From Agrobacterium tumefaciens (GTDB lineage: Bacteria > Pseudomonadota > Alphaproteobacteria > Rhizobiales > Rhizobiaceae), in the NCBI RefSeq assembly GCF_013318015.2, contig NZ_CP115841.1, forward strand, positions 310,001 to 374,000: DNA of 64,000 bases, in the 5' to 3' direction. A program made the position numbers and the translations under genes. The notes beneath the pieces were generated by a model. That model was not told the DNA's origin and searched no databases. It saw only the letters and a list, made by a program, of their open reading frames with translations. Shown one piece after another: positions 61,978 through 64,000 of this stretch; the stretch's first letter is position 1; each line of letters begins with the position of its first letter.

Positions 61978-63897
61978 ATGTCTCAAATCGCAGACAAGGA
62001 CTTTACCGAGAAGCCGGATTCGGATGACAAGCATCAGAACAAGGGGCTTTATGCCGCGATCCTTGGTTCTATCGGCGTCGTCTACGGCGATATCGGCACC
62101 AGCCCGCTCTATGCCTTCCGCGAAGCGCTAAAGCCGATCGCCTATGATGGCGTGACGAGAGAAGAAGTCATCGGCCTGACATCCCTGATGATCTGGTCTC
62201 TGACGATCATCGTGACGTTCAAATATATCACGCTCCTGCTGCGCGCCGACAATGACGGCGAGGGCGGCACACTCTCGCTTCTGGCGCTGTTGATGAAGAC
62301 GGCGGGCACTCACCGCAGCGTTCTCATCGTGCTCGGCCTCATCGGCGCAGCCCTGTTCCTGGGCGATGCCATGATCACGCCGGCGCTATCAGTGCTTTCG
62401 GCGGTGGAGGGTCTGAAGCTCGTCACTCCGGCCATGGACGACTTTATTATTCCGATCTCCGTCTGCATTCTCATCGGCCTATTCGCGATCCAATCGCACG
62501 GTACGGGAACGGTGGCGAAATTCTTCGGACCGATCACCGCTGTCTGGTTCCTGGTCATGGGTTTAGCCGGCCTCATTCACATCGCCGATGATTTCGGCAT
62601 TCTCTATGCCTTCAACCCCTGGCATGCGGTCGAGTTTCTCGCCAATGAAGGCTTTTATGGCATCGTCGTGCTGGGCGCGGTTTTCCTGACGATCACCGGT
62701 GCTGAAGCGCTTTATGCCGATCTCGGCCATTTCGGCCGCCGTCCCATCCAGTGGGCATGGTTCTGTCTGGTTTTCCCGGCGCTGACGCTGAATTATCTCG
62801 GTCAGGGCGCGCTGGTTCTCAAGGACCCGGCGGCGATGTCCAATCCGTTTTACCTGATGTTCCCGCAATGGGCGATCCTGCCGGCCGTCATTCTTGCGAC
62901 CGCCGCCACCATCATCGCCAGCCAGGCGGTTATAACAGGCGCGTTCTCGCTCGTGCGTCAGGCGATCCATCTCGGCTATCTGCCGCGCATGGAAATCCTC
63001 TTCACTTCGGAAACCAATACCGGGCAGATCTATCTTCCTGCCGTCAACACCATCCTGCTGTTCGGCGTCGTCGCACTGGTGCTCACCTTCAAGAGTTCGG
63101 ATGCACTGGCCACCGCCTACGGCATTTCCGTTACCGGCGCGATGGTCGTCACCAGCATGATGTTCTTCGAATTCGTTCGCAAGCGCTGGCAATGGTCCAT
63201 CTGGCTGGCGATTGGCGTGCTGGCGCCGCTTCTGCTGCTGGAACTGATTTTCCTCGGTGCAAACCTGCTCAAGATACATGATGGCGGCTATGTGCCGGTG
63301 TTGCTGGCAATCGCTTTCACCATCATCATGACCACCTGGCAGCGCGGCTCGAAAATCCTCTTCGCCAAAACCCGCCGCAGCGACGTGCCGCTGAAGGCTT
63401 TCGTGGCTTCGGTGGAAAAGGAAAGCGCCCATGCGCCGGTGCGCGTGCCCGGCACAGCGATTTTCCTGACTGGCGATCCGGATGCCGCACCCGCTGCATT
63501 GCTGCACAATCTCAAGCACAACCACGTCCTGCACGACAAGAACGTGATTTTGACGATCCGCACGGAAGACCAGCCGCGCGTCCGTCCCGAAAATCGTTAC
63601 ACACTGACGAAGCTGAGCGATCGTTTTGCCGTGGTCGAACTGCATTTCGGCTTCATGGAAACGCAGAACGTCACCCAGGCGCTCGGTTACCTCAGGCGCA
63701 CGGGTTACAAGTTCGACATCATGTCCACCTCGTTTTATCTCGGTCGCCGCAAGCTGGTGCCGGATCCGAAATCGGGCATGCCCGGCTGGCAGAACCGACT
63801 GTTCATCGCGCTTGCCGAAACGGCCGCCGATCCCTCGGACTACTTCCGCCTTCCGGCCAACCGCGTGGTGGAACTCGGGTCTCACGTCGTCGTCTGA
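61978..63897 (+). CDS. kup: Low-affinity potassium transporter Kup
   Basis: This KUP/HAK/KT-type K+:H+ symporter has about twelve membrane helices and a cytoplasmic C-terminal domain. The first helix region [21 protein letters not shown] is the family hallmark, and [18 protein letters not shown] and [22 protein letters not shown] are conserved. Length is 639 residues, normal. It is close to the corA-like gene. Rhizobiaceae often have two or more kup paralogues; the number cannot be given here. A weak hairpin lies after the stop near 63929-63946, without a T-run, and the last 103 bases hold no gene. Confidence 0.95.
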   Translation: MSQIADKDFTEKPDSDDKHQNKGLYAAILGSIGVVYGDIGTSPLYAFREALKPIAYDGVTREEVIGLTSLMIWSLTIIVTFKYITLLLRADNDGEGGTLSLLALLMKTAGTHRSVLIVLGLIGAALFLGDAMITPALSVLSAVEGLKLVTPAMDDFIIPISVCILIGLFAIQSHGTGTVAKFFGPITAVWFLVMGLAGLIHIADDFGILYAFNPWHAVEFLANEGFYGIVVLGAVFLTITGAEALYADLGHFGRRPIQWAWFCLVFPALTLNYLGQGALVLKDPAAMSNPFYLMFPQWAILPAVILATAATIIASQAVITGAFSLVRQAIHLGYLPRMEILFTSETNTGQIYLPAVNTILLFGVVALVLTFKSSDALATAYGISVTGAMVVTSMMFFEFVRKRWQWSIWLAIGVLAPLLLLELIFLGANLLKIHDGGYVPVLLAIAFTIIMTTWQRGSKILFAKTRRSDVPLKAFVASVEKESAHAPVRVPGTAIFLTGDPDAAPAALLHNLKHNHVLHDKNVILTIRTEDQPRVRPENRYTLTKLSDRFAVVELHFGFMETQNVTQALGYLRRTGYKFDIMSTSFYLGRRKLVPDPKSGMPGWQNRLFIALAETAADPSDYFRLPANRVVELGSHVVV

Positions 63898-64000
63898 TTA
63901 TTAGAAGGTGGTTACACATTAACGTGAAGCCGCGCCCGCGCGCGGCGTTAACCAAGCATCAAGGTTAATAAGAGATTCTCGAACACCTGTAACAAATATG

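Overview
The window is a chromosomal segment of an alphaproteobacterium of the Rhizobiaceae, most likely the Agrobacterium tumefaciens complex. The strongest pointers are the mannosylfructose pair mfpsA-mfpsB, a pathway described in A. tumefaciens; a groES-groEL operon with both a CIRCE element and an RpoH-type promoter; the short HisG plus HisZ pair; the glycolate oxidase set glcDEF; LPS genes waaA and lpxK flanked by the small proteins DUF4170 and DUF2093; and several families of short palindromic intergenic repeats of the kind rhizobia carry. DNA is GC-rich almost throughout. I found no rRNA, tRNA, insertion sequence, prophage or CRISPR array. Nearly all of the window looks like stable core chromosome.

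Layout: 1-3.8 kb carries pit, rsmE and gshA on the minus strand. 4-7.7 kb has a NUDIX hydrolase, mfpsB, mfpsA and a FadR-type GntR regulator. 8-14.3 kb has a DUF3422 protein, a LysR regulator and divergent glcDEF with a LysR-type box between them. 14.4-17.5 kb is envelope: an outer-membrane beta-barrel protein with a long structured leader, an L,D-transpeptidase, tag and a small secreted protein. 17.5-20.9 kb has a YeiH-type exporter with its divergent LysR, an unknown Rossmann-like protein and a RelBE-type toxin-antitoxin pair. 21-24.8 kb is hisS-VOC-hisZ-hisG, closed by a strong terminator. 24.8-28.6 kb has doxX, a PAS-like orphan, an AT-rich gap and groEL-groES. 28.8-38.9 kb is housekeeping: HAD, ribF, ileS, a lipoprotein, tadA, an rluB-type gene with a repeat tail, rsmD and a patatin. 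39-49.3 kb has a KefB-type antiporter, pmbA, cysQ, DUF4170, waaA, a HAD phosphatase, lpxK, DUF2093 and mutL. 49.6-52.8 kb has a PAS/receiver protein and a GGDEF-EAL protein. 52.9-57.1 kb is a De Ley-Doudoroff-type sugar cluster (lactonase, dgoA, dgoK, sugar dehydrogenase) with a divergent IclR regulator. 57.3-59.4 kb has a LuxR solo and a signal-less NrtA/NasS-like binding protein. 59.5-63.9 kb has mrp, corA-like and kup.

The most interesting signals are regulatory. (1) A promoter with a 17-nt spacer lies about 75 nt upstream of a strong intrinsic terminator, in front of the outer-membrane protein gene. It could be an sRNA gene or a transcription attenuator. (2) A LuxR-family solo whose acyl-homoserine-lactone pocket residues appear replaced sits next to a binding protein that lacks a signal peptide, with a perfect 19-bp dyad between them. 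This is a candidate ligand-sensing module. (3) Clean operator palindromes can be read for the GntR, both LysR, RelBE, DoxX and IclR loci. (4) Mrp has no cysteine at all. (5) The RluB-type tail carries 114-bp tandem repeats.

Coordinates of starts were chosen from ribosome binding sites and family N-termini. Where a start is uncertain this is said in the entry. Product names come from motifs and family knowledge read by eye; no database search was run.
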